Shown piece by piece: positions 27,540-40,462 of a stretch of DNA of 64,000 bases. Within the stretch, counting starts at the first letter, position 1. Each line of letters begins with the position of its first letter. The stretch spans positions 35,376,533 to 35,440,532 of the forward strand of contig OZ026627.1 in the NCBI GenBank assembly GCA_964020975.1, given 5' to 3'. The notes under the pieces are model-generated. The model worked only from the letters and a program-made list of their open reading frames with translations, was not told the DNA's origin and made no database searches. This DNA comes from Hermodice carunculata. Its lineage: Eukaryota > Annelida > Polychaeta > Eunicida > Amphinomidae. The translations under genes were made by a program, and so were the position numbers.

Positions 27540-27870
27540 CCGTCATTCAGGTACCAGCATGCCTATGGTTCCAGAGACCACTAAAGAGTGTGCCAAAGAG
27601 CCTTATTCTGTGCTCTCTCGGTACACTGCGTCCACAAAATGTGGCGACGAAAGTTGTCATTTAGTCAAAACTTGGTGCTGAAAAAAATTAACTCTTCCCA
27701 TGCCAACTGTGACTTATGTCGAAACCCACTCAAGTATAAAAAGCTGGTAGATTCATATTTCCTTGTCAAAAGACTTCATTCAAGTACCAACATTCCTATA
27801 GTTCCAGATAATATAGTGGTCCAGGTCAGAACTTTCCTGGGCGGAGGAAAGCTGTTGACTTGGCAATGAA
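27540..27870 (+). repeat. Dispersed repeat family R3, copy 2
   Basis: GTAGATTCATATTTCCTTGT, AAAAGACTTCATTCAAGTAC and TGGTCCAGGTCAGAACTTTC match the copy at 55040-55200 (CAGATTCATGTTCCTGGTTA, AAAAGACCTCCCTCAAGTAC, AGGCCAGGTCAATAGTTTTC). Confidence 0.6.
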
Positions 27871-27989
27871 CGAGTTAAAATATATAAAAAAGGCAATAAA
27901 GGCAGAATAAAATATTGTGATGCCGATGTTGCACACCGAAGATCTACAGTGTCTTATTATACAAAATAAATAACGTACGTCTACATATA

Positions 27990-28398
<409 letters not shown>

Positions 28399-28717
28399 CA
28401 TGTAAAATATTGAATTCTGTGGAATAGGAAGGTGCTAAGAAACATGACAGATAAGTGGTGACCTGTTTAGGTGTTCTTGAAACTTCCATTCTCACTCTTT
28501 CTTTCAAAAATAATGTTATGCTGGAAAAGAAATTGAGAGAAAAGTGTACATAATACTGGCTTGAGTGTCATATTGTATTGCAGCATTCAATTAAATTGAC
28601 AGTTTATACAAAGCTGTAGCACAGTAATCAAAATAGATCTTACTGTTCATATACCTTACAACTGAAGCACATTAGACCTTATTTTTGTTTAACCATGGGT
28701 TTAACTGATGGTTTCAT

Positions 28718-29394
28718 GGTTAAACTGATTTTGGCTTTGTGATAAGGACCTTTTCACATACAGTGAAACCTGTCCATTGTGGACACCTCTGGGACTGGCA
28801 AAAAGTGTCCACAGTTGACAGGTGTCCACAATAGACAGGTGTTTGTAACAAGAAAATTGACCATTTGGTCTTGGATATAACTGTCCACATTATACAGGTG
28901 TCCGAATTATAGAGGTGTCCACAAGGACAGGTTTTACTGTATATGTTAAACTACTTTGGTCCAGTTAGATACTCGAAAGTGGAGCCTGACTACAAGCACA
29001 TGGGAGTGTCCTGGGATTACCTGATGTACAAAATTCAAGAAATTTGTAACATGCATCAATGTACGTGAAATTAAATTTGGACGACTAGAGAACGTTTTTC
29101 AGCATCAAGTTGATAATATGGAACAAACAATGTGGCTACAGTTGCAAACTTATCCTAGAGCTGAGGATGACAGCATATTTTGGAGAGCACACGATCGATG
29201 CAAACAGAAAAAGATAGTGACAATAACCTGTGCCTTCCATGCATTAATAGTGGCTGGGGAAGATAGAAACATATGGTTTCTGAACAGCCATTGGTTTGGG
29301 GACGCAATACTTATTAAAGAAAATCTAACTGGAGCAAAAGAGTTTACTATATTTGTGATAGGGTCCTTATCCAAAGCCCAAATTTAGTTTAACC
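28718..29394. mobile_element. MITE-like element with about 33-bp imperfect TIRs
   Basis: GGTTAAACTGATTTTGGCTT...GATAAGGACC (28718-28750) pairs with GGTCCTTATCCAAAGCCCAA...TTTAACC (29362-29394) as an inverted repeat with a few mismatches. The element holds a smaller TA-flanked element at 28761-28939. An open frame at 29118-29387 overlaps the right TIR and matches no known transposase. Confidence 0.65.
28761..28939. mobile_element. TA-flanked MITE (Tc1/mariner-type ends), 179 bp
   Basis: The ends CAGTGAAACCTGTCC and GGACAGGTTTTACTG are inverted repeats with one mismatch, flanked by TA on both sides (28759-28760, 28940-28941). The interior is made of repeated GTGTCCACA/GGTGTCC motifs in both orientations. 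TA target duplication is the hallmark of the Tc1/mariner superfamily. No transposase is present. Confidence 0.82.
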
Positions 29395-29399
29395 GAGAC

Positions 29400-31060
29400 A
29401 ATATCAGTAAAATCTGTGACAAAACAAGAAAAAACTTTAATATGCTTTCACTAGTAAAGTATATGAAGAGTAAGATCCATTTTGTTTACTGTGCTACAGC
29501 TTTGTACAAATTGTTAATTTGATTGAATGCTACGATACAAAACGACAATAAAGCTAGCTTTATGTACACTTTTGTCTCAATTTCTTTTCTAGCAGAACAG
29601 CATTTTTGAAAGAATGAATGTGCATTAACGTTTAAAGAGCACCCAGACAGGTCACCGTTTATATGTCATGTACCCTGTCACCTTCTTGTTCCAGTGCTTT
29701 TCTCTGTTCAAATATATTGCTGGCGACATAAGTTTTCATTTTTGCGTTTCAAAAATGACACATGTTCGTCAGCAAAATGAATCATGAAACACCATTTTCC
29801 ATGAAATTTCAACTTCGGACACACTTCAACGGCATTTCAGTCTCCTCAATGCTTAATAATTGGAAGTTCTTGATATGCAACATTTACACATGTTTGATCG
29901 TTCGGTCATCAGCGTACAAAAATCTCGCATTGCATGTCTGAAACCAAACGAACACAAAAACAAACAAAAGAGATTGCAAGATACGTTATGTATGCTTTTG
30001 TTCTCACAGAGGAGCTGGGCAACATGTGTCCATCCCTACCAACACCGTAGAATTGGCAGGCACCTATATTCTTATGCTATTGGTATATATAAATAGCGCA
30101 TGAGGAACATAAAGTTCTATATATAATATGCATTCCATAAGAGTGGGGTGGGAATGAGGATGATTAGAATTTATTAATTTCAGAAACAGAGTTTCAAGTT
30201 AATGATACATTCATTGACAAAAATAGGTGTTTTGAAGCAAAACTGACTTGTCTAATTCACAGAACAACAAAACAAATATACAAGCTAAGTAAATTCACAA
30301 ACAAATGAATAGATAGATATAGATAGATAGACAGACAGACGCATAAACAGGTAATTAGGCAACCTGGTAGGTAGGTAAATTTTACAGACTTCCTATTTTA
30401 ACTCCATACACTGGAAAAATTAATCAAAATCAGCAAAAGCTACTCACTTTTTTCCCGACACATGGCTTTGAGCAATTTTTTTCTTCACTTTTTCCTCACA
30501 CCTTTCAAGGTTTGACTCATTTATTATACAACAGTCGGTACGGACTATATATTTTCGACTAAGACTTGTTTCTAAAAAACATATTTTGTATTTTACATTT
30601 ATAATGTTCAATATATTAATGCTCGTATTGTTTATACTTTAAACTACATTCTTGCCACTCATCGGTTGCACTGCCGGCTCTCCCGGAAGAAACAGTTTCT
30701 TTTGGGAAATGACGCATTTGGAAATAATGCACTGTCAAATGAAACCTCGTTTCTTTGGCGGTAGTTGTTTGAAGAACAGAATTTTTTATTTGTTTAAAGG
30801 TCCCATTGATTGGATAGGTACCACTGATTAGAAAATTGATGTTAAGGGTCGTTAGAAATGATATCTGAAAACCAAAATGTTAAATTTCATTTTTGAATAG
30901 CGTTTTTTTCAGCTCCAAAAGTGCATCACATTTGCGACAGGAAAGCGCGCGAATTTTCTCCGATCATGGCCCGATGTGGGGAAGTGTTACTGACGTCACA
31001 AACGCAACCCGCTGGCCATGGTGCATGTGTTCTAAGCAAGAGTACCTTCAGTTTGCCAAG
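29400..31060. other. Intronic stretch, no gene seen
   Basis: Only a short ATAG/ACAG tract at 30308-30343 stands out. Confidence 0.4.
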
Positions 31061-31064
31061 AGTT

Positions 31065-31340
31065 ATGGCAGATACAACAGAGCATAGTGATTCCGGGGAG
31101 TATGAATTGAGTTTTTTATGTACGTGTTCTGATGACGATGAAGAAGAATTAAAAGCTGAAGCAGCAGAGGAAAAGATCATTCAGCCTTACACACATAAGG
31201 GGACGCCCAGAACCCTACCGTCAGCAGTACTGCAGGCAGTGCAGCCGTGGTACACCCAGACGATCCCAACTTGCCATCTGGGCAATGGTTATTCGTTGCA
31301 AAAGAGATATTTCCTATCAAAACCTAGAAGATTCCATTGA
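31065..31340 (+). CDS. Hypothetical acidic protein fragment, antisense within the intron
   Basis: An open frame from an internal ATG begins MADTTEHSDSGEYELSF. It has an acidic run (CSDDDEEELKAEAAEEK) and then IIQPYTHKG, ending after 91 codons. Small acidic leaders followed by a QPY motif occur in a large invertebrate family of short proteins, often multicopy and sometimes carried by DNA transposons, that continue into a Cys-rich P2X7-type domain. The Cys-rich domain is not visible here, so this could be a lone first exon, a fragment of a transposon or chance. Frame upstream is open to about 30921. I would not treat it as a functional gene without transcript support. Confidence 0.25.
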   Translation: MADTTEHSDSGEYELSFLCTCSDDDEEELKAEAAEEKIIQPYTHKGTPRTLPSAVLQAVQPWYTQTIPTCHLGNGYSLQKRYFLSKPRRFH

Positions 31341-31748
31341 ACAAGAATAAGCATGAATGTAATAAATTGGAATTTGGGTCAAGATGGGCCAGGTCTTCTT
31401 GTGTTTCAAATTCCAGCTTTCACGAAAACAGCTACGGCCTGAGCCGACGGTATGTAAAAGTCTAAACAAACACTTAATTTTCCCTTCCCATGTGTGTGGT
31501 CTATGGATGATGAAACATAAGTTTGTATTTATGAATATAACTTTCAATATCAGTATAAATCCTACCCTGCTGTAACCTCACGACCCTTGGAGGGCAGTAA
31601 TTTAAGTTTCCGTACACATTGTCATCAGTGCACGTGTTTATGGTATCCTTTATTTCAGATCGTATCCATTATGTAACTATGTTTAATATTTTCAGTGACT
31701 GACTTATTTTCTGGTCCCATATGAACGACAAAGGTACAATGCGATGGA

Positions 31749-31785
31749 ATTTTGTACACCCGATTGATAATCGGGTGTACAAAAT
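31749..31785. repeat. Perfect hairpin palindrome (17-bp arms, 3-base loop)
   Basis: ATTTTGTACACCCGATT, loop GAT, then AATCGGGTGTACAAAAT. Confidence 0.92.
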
Positions 31786-31799
31786 CGGATTATTGGGAG

Positions 31800-33425
31800 C
31801 TGGCGGTGGACTGTCGCAAACAGTGGCACACGACTGAAAAAGATGTAAGGCCAGCTGCCCACTGGTCTTGCCAGCTGTGCAGATGAGGCGTGAATGTGGT
31901 GGCTATCCAAACAAATGTTATCTGGTTAAATGTGATTAAATACCTAGCAATATACAGTTGTAATTAGACATACACATGACAGTGGCCAGATAACTCAACC
32001 TGTTATAGACTATTCAACCCTAGACCCGGGTATGGAACAAGATTGGTCCTTGTTTGTCTATGTTTTCCACCCATTTTTTCTATCAATTGAATCAAAAGGG
32101 TTAAACACACTGAAGTTTTGTTACAATGTTACTTTATAACAACATCCTAAACCAGAGTTGTCACAGTGATATTCAATTGATAATTATGTGATACATTGTA
32201 ACCGTCATAGAATTACTAGAGCTGTATTTTGCTGTCATGCAAGCTTTGGAATCAGAATCATACTGAAGATTAATTTGTAAATACTATTTAAACAAACAAA
32301 CAAACAACAACAACAACAAAAACATATAAACAAAAACAAATAAAAAAAAAAAACCCCAATGAATTACTGTTCCTGGTTTTATGTGTAATGCCTAATTTGA
32401 CCAGTTCCATGAATCCTTCCATTGGCCAGTGATGGGACCGTATTTGGCAACAGCAGCTGCTTTATATTGCCAAACCAAACCTAAACAACGTCATATTCTA
32501 CAAATCAAAGTCACTTTCCACAAAGTGTTTGCTACATAGGTTAGATCGGTTCCCAGGGACTTGCAGCTTGTCCCTGTAAATCTTGAGTGTGCGGGGTCCA
32601 CGTTCTCCGTAATTTCAGGTCTTTGGGGGAATGTCAAGCAGCAGTAGAACATGTATTGCTAGAATTAACAGCAACACACCAACCCATTCCTGGGCGGAAA
32701 CAGGGACGAAAATGAATATTTCTACATGCATTTTTTATCCTGTTGGTTTAAACATAGTTTATTCATATAAGAAAACAACTGGGAAGAAGGGCAAGGCCCT
32801 ATTGTGACCCCTCTAGTCAGAAGACGTCAATCCTGTTGACAAAGGGTGAATAAATTATGTTTAAACCAAGTGACACTTGACAGCCATGGCTTGGTAGCAT
32901 GGTCGGAGTCTTCCCTGTCAGCCAGCGGTGTTGCGTTTATGACTTCACAAGCCTTTCGCGCCTTGTGGGTGTCGACAATGAACGGAAAGTGTCGATTGAA
33001 GGCGCAGTGAGTTTTTAAAATAAAAATGTGAATAAAAGTATTATCTTCACATCCATTTTTTAAAAATTGTACTGCATGGTACGAACAACCCATGAGTCAC
33101 CCATATATCAAATTTGAATGTTCAATCAAGAGGACCTTTTCTTTTTTCAATTATTGGTATTTTTGCGAGATCCGGTTGGCTTATAACAGTTGTAAGGCCA
33201 TCTAGATTTCCATTTCAGGATAGAATATGTTTTTTACATGCATTTAAGGACACTGCAACGGCAAAGCAGGATAGGTTTACAACTACTCATTTCCGGTGCA
33301 TAATGAATATGACGTTTTAAAAAGTTATAACTGGTCTGATATTGAAAGCATTTTCAAAAGTTGTGACTCAGTGCCCCCCCCCCCCCAGCTCGAAAGTTTT
33401 GGCGCACAGGTGAGGAACAAATGCA
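31800..33425. other. Intron sequence next to exon 1, no gene seen
   Basis: Contains an A-rich AAAC/AAC tract (32290-32356) and a C15 run at 33374-33388. No other structure was recognised. Confidence 0.4.
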
Positions 33426-33430
33426 CTTAC

Positions 33431-34421
33431 CTATAACCAAAAAGGGCATGATGCAAACTATGGTTGTAAACTCGACCCGACAAAACATAAGCAGTCCCAG
33501 GGATGATGCAATGGCCAGAAGAGCCGAAAATACTCCAAACAAGGCTAGAATTGGCTTGCTCTGGACCCAGTCCGCCATCATGCAGGACGCAGTCGCGAAC
33601 AGTATAAGGAGGAACACTGTTATAACAAGCCGCGGTATGACCAGCACAATCGTCCCAAATAACTCTTTAGTTAGCGTATCTGTCCCAAACCAGGCAACCG
33701 AAATGTGTTTGAATTTCAAAGTTGGCATATGCTTCAAGAAATTGCCATGCCAGTCTTCACCCCGATCAATGATTTGATATGAAAGAACCATAGCTTTAGC
33801 AGACTTCACAGTATCGTCCGCGGCTGTTTCCACTCCACCAAGGACAACAGCAGTGTAGAATTTGTACGGGCTTGTCAGGTTGCTCACTGGTACAAACTCC
33901 GACATAAGGGTGTACGGGTACTTTAATGCCGAGATATTCACTATTGAGGTACTTTCATCATGCGTCACTAAATCTAACACAGGATTCTCCATACATTTAC
34001 CACGCCATTTGAGGCACAGATCGTAGAAACTGCGACCTTTGGGTGACGCAGTCTTATTGTCAACGACGCTTATGTTTTTTATGGAGGCATCTAAAGCTTT
34101 GATCTCTAAAAACGTTTCATGCCTAAATATACTCTGCCCGTCAGCTGCTGTGATAATAACTCGACCAAACCAATAAGCTCCATCTGCTGGTCTCCACCGA
34201 AACCAATTGTTTTGTACCTTGCGTTCCTCTTTCGCGAGTCCATTTTCTGGAGTAAAGAGATACTCAATATCCATGTTTGTCTTGACAAACATGATACCAA
34301 CTGAGAGCGCCCCCGTGATAAGGACCGGTGGCAAGATGAAAAATACTGGATGCTTGGCTAAGAATTCCCCATACTTGCGGTACAGCTCAGATAGCGGTTT
34401 CTCTATACAGTCAAACCGCAT
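33431..34421 (-). CDS. Patched-domain (PTCHD3/PTR-like) protein, exon 1 (N-terminal 330 codons)
   Basis: First coding exon of a patched-domain membrane protein, RND/sterol-sensing superfamily. The start at 34421 gives MRFDCIEKPL, the usual N-terminus of this family. Predicted parts: short cytosolic N-terminus (1-24), TM1 about 25-46, large extracellular or luminal loop about 47-255, TM2 about 256-280, TM3 about 290-313 and TM4 from about 316 into the next exon. The loop has four N-glycosylation sequons (N116, N122, N162, N181) and a two-Cys segment (C136, C143) of the kind seen in PTCHD proteins. The exon ends at a consensus donor (ATAG|GTAAGT) after one base of a Gly codon (phase 1), and the coding frame runs only a short way past it. 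Family members are linked to Hedgehog-like signalling, sterol or lipid movement, or sperm function; the substrate cannot be read from sequence. The frame is intact, with no sign of decay. Orthology to a particular PTCHD3 paralogue is uncertain. Confidence 0.93.
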
Positions 34422-35865
34422 GACGTGCGTTTGTATCTACCCTGCTGCTAAAAGTTTGACGGCTTGAGCGATCCTGCAGCGTTTGTCTCTCTACACCTTT
34501 ACTGTTGACAGCACTGTTGGGTTCACATAGACTAAACCTCAAGTCCATCTACGTCGACTACAGTATGATAGACGAATCGTATCCGCAAAAGGCCAATACA
34601 TGATGGTAGTTCCTATGGTGACAAAACACTGTTGTCGGGGTGAGGCGCGTCAATGAGATACGTAGGGAAGTCTTATGATGCCGTTGTTGCCGGTACCACG
34701 GGCGCCATTGCCTGTGCTTCCAATATTCCATGTTTGCATTGCTCTCATCTCCATTGTCTCTCTACATCCCTGTCCTTACTCATACACACCTGTGTTGGAC
34801 TGCCAGGTAAATGCAGCCGTAAGTGGTCACTCGGCTACAGCAGTGATCCAGAACGTATGTTTCTCATAACATACGCCGCGGATAGCGAATCAATGCCGAT
34901 CACTAGTTCATTTAAGACCAGCGGACTGTGCAACTACAGTGCAGGTGTGATAACCGTATAGCTGTATTTAAGTCCTTGTGATCGATATGTGCTACCGGTG
35001 GAGCTCAAATGAAGTATACTGAAAAGCAGAATAAACCGTCCTCTCGTTTCCCACGACAAGGCACCTGATAGCACATGATAGTGACTGTGGTGTAAATGAT
35101 ATAGACCTAATGTGTTATAAAACATATACATGTAAAATGTACAAGCAATATCAGACAAAAATACACATCCGTCTATAAATATACAGATAAGCAGTAGCAA
35201 AATCATTATATGATGATTGTGTATTTAAGTCGCGTGACTTTTGGTACCGTGAGGTCAATCCTAAACGTATCAGACCGTAAACCAGTTTGGGGGCTCATCT
35301 GTGGAATCGTCAATATCTATCAGTGTGTAATGCGATTAAAAATTCCACGCATTCGGGATGTGCGTTAAAACGACGGAATTACATACCCTGTGTAAGTTAC
35401 TTCCGTATACATTTCAGGAAATGTATATTTGAAATCTATCGGAGTAGTGTATGAATTAGAGTGTTCATATAAAGTTCTCAGTAAGAATCGACACCTGCCT
35501 GACTATGATAAATATGGAAAGGAAAAGGCGCATGACAACATTCTTAAGCTTGCACACTATTAGATATAGTTACTGGTTGCATACTTGCTTTATGGTATAA
35601 AGCGGTGTGGGTATGACTTAAACAATAAATTTGAAAAAAATACCCTTATCGATATGAGGGTATGACAGCGTAGGAATGTTATACCATTACCAATGTAGGG
35701 GTCTGACAGCGTACGAATGTAGTCATTGCCAAAAATGGTATGGCCTAATAGGGATGTAACCATCGCCGATATGGGGGTATGGCAGCATAGGGATATCATT
35801 ATTACCAATGAAGAGTATGGCATCGAAGAGATGTTATCATCATTAATATAGGATATGGCATCGTA
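34422..35865. other. Upstream flank of the patched-domain gene
   Basis: The 5' UTR and promoter should lie here or further right. I could not place a TATA box, initiator or 5' UTR exon with any confidence. An open frame at 34653-34961 (+) matches nothing known. Confidence 0.4.
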
Positions 35866-35867
35866 GG

Positions 35868-36004
<137 letters not shown>

Positions 36005-36096
36005 ACAGTATGGCATGGTAGGGATTTTATCATTACTAATATAGGGTATGGCATCGTGGGGCTGTTATTATTAATATAGGGTGGGCATCATAGGGA

Positions 36097-36256
<160 letters not shown>

Positions 36257-36289
36257 GGGGTATGCCATCGTTAGGATATTCTCCTTACT

Positions 36290-37265
36290 GGTCCCAGCAT
36301 AAAACGGGTTTCAATTGAGAAATTTTTAGCTTATTGTGAGTGGTTGCTTAGTGGTATATTCAGGACATCGTATCGAGTTGGCCCAAATTCCCCAACACAG
36401 TTATGTGTTAGGCAAGTAAAGTAGCAGAAAAAGCATTGTCTTTTTAATAAGTTTGTCACTTGTTTCTTCCGTTTCAGACGGAGCTGATAATCTACCCCAA
36501 AAGGAAGCCCCGTCTATAAAGTCTTCGTGACGTCATGTGTTTCTATGATGGCTTCTTCCAAAGGACTGAATCAGCTCGTGGATTTTTGTTATGGCTTCCC
36601 CCAGAATTGCTGAGTCGGCTTGATATGTTAAAGGGGTAGACTGGGATTTGGTTGTGAACACAGATAATAATTACAGTTTGTACTTGTGATGGGGTAGTGT
36701 TGAGTTACTTACTTGTGTGATTTTGGCATCATTCTGTTTTAATATTCACTTTTAGACATTTTAGGCTAACGTGTTTTCTGTCAGGTTAAACCGCCCAGGG
36801 GCTAGAGGTACCAAACTGCTACCTACGACAATTACAAGTTTGCCTAATTGTACTTAAAATCTGATTCAGAAAAAATTAAGTTTTGATAAAATGCTTTTGA
36901 CGTAAATGCTAATGACCTTCCTTATTTTATGTCATGCCTAAGTACACATTTACACAACGTCTAAAAATGACAAAAAGTTGTATTTACCCTAATGTCACAA
37001 ACCTGACCCTTTGTGGTAAAAAATTGACTCAATGTTGGCAGCGAAATAGGGCTTTATTTTTTGGAGACTTTTAATGTGAGGACTTGGTGTCATCATGTGG
37101 TTTGTTTTACATTTCTGGTGCAGGGTGTCAATTGTTGCAGCATTTGTAAGGATTTTCCTCGGTTTCAACAGGTGATCTAGCTGCAACGGTTTACTTTTCA
37201 ATCACTGTGTATGAATATAATGCCACGATTTGTTTCTACTTCAGTTATACACTGGAAGGTGGATT
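36290..37265. other. Gene-free stretch
   Basis: Nothing recognised apart from ordinary AT-rich sequence. Confidence 0.4.
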
Positions 37266-37271
37266 ATTTAA

Positions 37272-37773
37272 GTTAAGTTATCCAGTCAGAAAGGGCATAT
37301 ACTGGTTCAGGGGTAAGTCAAATTATTCGTATCTGAACTTGCACCATACAAATTTAGTAATTATGCTTGGTTTGACAGGTATTCTTCATTCATAATGTAG
37401 CTCTGCATTTATAAGCAAAACCTCACGTATTTAGCTAATTCACCATTGCCACGTTCGTATTTATTCTTTATTATGTGGGTTATCTTTGCTGAATATTTAG
37501 CTAAGACAAAGAGCCGCTACTCAGACATGTACGGGTATAGGCTTCGAAACATGTTCTGAGTAGTTACCTGCTGAAGACCCTTTGATTTATTCTGGCTGAT
37601 ACAGTCTATGTCAAAATTCTTCAGTGGAGCGTGTGCAATATGGACAATTGTACTTCTGTATGTATATAGGTTAGACAGCTACAGGTTAGCATATGGAGAG
37701 AAAAGAGTTTGGGCCGCGGAATCGTGTAATGACTACTAGGAAGTGGTTCTGGAGAAAAAGACACAAATACAAT
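37272..37773 (+). repeat. Dispersed repeat family R1, copy 2
   Basis: Second copy of the repeat at 21711-22198, same orientation, alignable end to end with scattered substitutions and small indels. Its flanks differ from those of copy 1, which marks the ends of the mobile unit. Confidence 0.8.
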
Positions 37774-37774
37774 A

Positions 37775-39055
37775 CATATCGATCTGTGACTCAATTTGCT
37801 GGTAGGTTTGCATTCCGATAAGCAATCGTTTTCTAAATATTACTGCAGATAAGAACTGCAGGTAAATGTGCAAAAGTTAAAAATAGTTGTGAAAATTCAC
37901 GGTAACGTTAAGGATTTTTGATATTATAAAACACTAGTTTTACGTGTATTAAATGTCGAAAATTAAGTCCCGGGAGTTCTGACATTTTTGGTTTTTGTGT
38001 GCCTTGTTTTTGTCTTAGTTTCATCTTAAATATGTCGTTCAGCTAGATCATATTCATAATTTTGTTCGTTTCAACTACAGTTAGGGTTATACTCATCAGG
38101 AAAGCCGCTTTGTGCAGACTATGTGATGTCACCTGATCCCATAATAAGTGTATTACACATTTTTTGATGGCTTCTACCTAAGTTCCTTACTCTTTGGGCG
38201 CAACTAAAAAGCCCTTATTATCACCTACAGCCCTCCACAAAGAGCACAGCCTGCATTGATTGGCCTTGAGAGTGTTTACACCTTCAATCGTAAGGACCAC
38301 CAAAAAAAGGAAATAAATGGTACTCGGCATTTTAATACAATTTAACTGAAGTGCTGTGTCCTCCTGTTTTGGCATCCTTGGTATAACAATTAACTTCTAT
38401 CACAATGATGCAGTCAAATTCGTGGACGAGAGGGTCGGTACTGGTATGTGATAACAGGGTACTGGTATCTGATAACAGGGTACTGATTATGTGAGTTACA
38501 TTGGCCATAGGCGGCATCCATTCAATGGACAGAAATTTAATTCATTTCGTCATCAGTATTATTTAGGTGAGTGTTTTCTCTTCCAATAAGAATGTGTCCA
38601 CATATTTACAGTCCCACTTTTAGTCTTAATTGGGTAAAATCCCTATTAAGACCCCTGTCATATTAAGACCACTTTTCTCTGTCCCTTGGATGGCCTTAAT
38701 AGGGAAACTTCATTATACATGTATGCAGTTTTGAATAAAAAAGCAATCAGAGATTGCCAGGTCTTTGTCCCATCGCTACATGGATAACCATGGTCATCAA
38801 TGTGTCATTTGGAAGAACTGTAGTCACGAACAGTAGAAAAAACTAAAAGGATAATCCTGCAATATTTTGTATTGTAACACGCAATGGTATACACTTCTTA
38901 TAAAGAGGATGCATTACTAACATAATTAGGTTAGGCAGTTTTGAGGTGCAGCATCTATAACTTCGCTGTAGTTTAAAATCCAGGAGTGCATGTCGAAAAG
39001 CACACTGTCCTCTACAGTATCTGTACGTATCGTTTTCGACGTTGCACAAGCTTAC
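37775..39055. other. Gene-free stretch with one MITE-like inverted repeat
   Basis: No coding sequence recognised. The inverted repeat at 38640-38705 is listed separately. Confidence 0.4.
38640..38705. repeat. Inverted repeat TCCCTATTAAGRCC, MITE-like core
   Basis: TCCCTATTAAGACC at the left and GGCCTTAATAGGGA at the right, 13 of 14 positions complementary, with ATTAAGACCAC between them. Resembles the segment at about 10734-10781. Confidence 0.6.
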
Positions 39056-39059
39056 TAGT

Positions 39060-39830
39060 TATCACCGGAATGCGGCTAGACGGGCGGACACACGGAATGA
39101 GGGACGGACAGACACACGGCACCAGTGCAATATGAAATCTAAACTAAAGCTAGCTCTTATAAGGCACTATACTCCTGCACAACACGAAAACCCTCGATCA
39201 AAAACATCTCAAGTTATCATGTGGAAACCAAGTTCATTATTGTGGCCTTTTGACCTTGGGAATTAGGTCAAGGTCCCCCAACTTCGAGTCTGACTTAACC
39301 CTTATAGAGGGCTATAATCCTGTGGAATATAAAAGCCCTAGGTGAAAAGTGACAAGTGCGGGAACTTTGTGAACAGACGGATAGATGAGGATCACCCATC
39401 TTCAAACCTGACCTAGAGCTAATAGAGAACTATCATCCTGTGCAATATGAGAGCTCTAGCTCAAAAGGTCCATACAGAAACCAAATTATCTAATGTGGCT
39501 CTGTGACTTTGTGAATTAGGTCTAGTTTACCTATTTTAAAACTTGCCCTAGCCGCTATAGAGGACTATAATCCTGTGAAATTGGAAAGCCCTAGCTCAAA
39601 GATTTCTCTCGTTATCATGCAAATACCAAATCCTTTAATATGGCTATATGACTTTGTGACTTGAGTCAAGGTTACCCATCTTCAAATTAACATGGCCCGC
39701 ATAGAGGACTGCCATCCTGAGCAATATGAAAACTCTAAGTCACAAAGCGCAGAAGTTATAGTGCGAAAATTTGTGGACGGCTTGGTAGACAGAAGGACAG
39801 ACGGACGGATGGACGAAGTGATTGCTATAT
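39060..39830 (+). repeat. Tandem array, about five units of 130-140 bp, with GGAC-rich edges
   Basis: Units carry TATAGAGGGCTATAATCCTG, CTAGCTCAAA, a TTATCATG/CCAAAT block and GACCTTGGGAATTAGGTCAA-like sequence. Left edge: GACGGGCGGACACACGG and GGACGGACAGACACACGG (39078-39119). Right edge: GACAGAAGGACAGACGGACG (39790-39815). Copies are diverged. Confidence 0.8.
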
Positions 39831-40377
39831 GCCTCGTCCTTGGGGGTGAGGGTGGGGGGGACTAGAATTTGGTTATTAAAGACCTATGCTGTTATGATGA
39901 TCTTTGCATTGGTCTGCAGAATAAGATGAATGGATGTCTGGGCAGCAGGGCGTATGGCGGGAAGAATGGATAAGCAGATGGATATTTTTCATGCATAGTT
40001 TTCATCATCAATCAGCCTCGACGGATATAAACAAGTACACTAGATGACAGAGACTACATATAAAATGGTTAAATTCAAGACCCTTAAAATATTCATAAAT
40101 TCAATACACCCGATATGATCACATCTGAACAAGTTTATGCTACTTCGATGGTTACACTATTGGGGCTCAGATATTCGAGGGATCCGACTGTAAGCACTGA
40201 CAGTGGTAATCAATTGAGCTGAACTCATGTTTATCGAGCAAATTGAAATTAGAACCGAGATAGCAATTCTTCTTGGGAGGAAGAGACAAAACATAAGGTA
40301 GATACAACCTAGCGCTAGCTACCCTTGTTGATCGAAATCTGTCACGGGGCAAACACAAGCACTGTCTGCGTGAAATA

Positions 40378-40462
40378 TGTCTGTATGTATGTATTTATGT
40401 ATGTATGTATGTATGTATGTATGTATGTATGTATGTATGTATGTATGTATGTATGTATGTAT
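40378..40462. repeat. (GTAT)n microsatellite
   Basis: About 20 near-perfect units of a GTAT tetranucleotide. Open frames reading MYVC are artefacts. Confidence 0.96.

Noticed and set aside
29118-29387. 89-codon frame as a transposase of the 28.7-29.4 kb element
   Set aside because: No DDE-like motif, too short, and it overlaps the right terminal repeat.
33421-33777. Plus-strand open frame opposite patched exon 1
   Set aside because: Shadow of the strongly supported coding exon on the other strand; no independent motif.
34653-34961. 102-codon frame just upstream of the patched gene, as a divergent gene
   Set aside because: No recognisable motif and no supporting signals; left as upstream flank.
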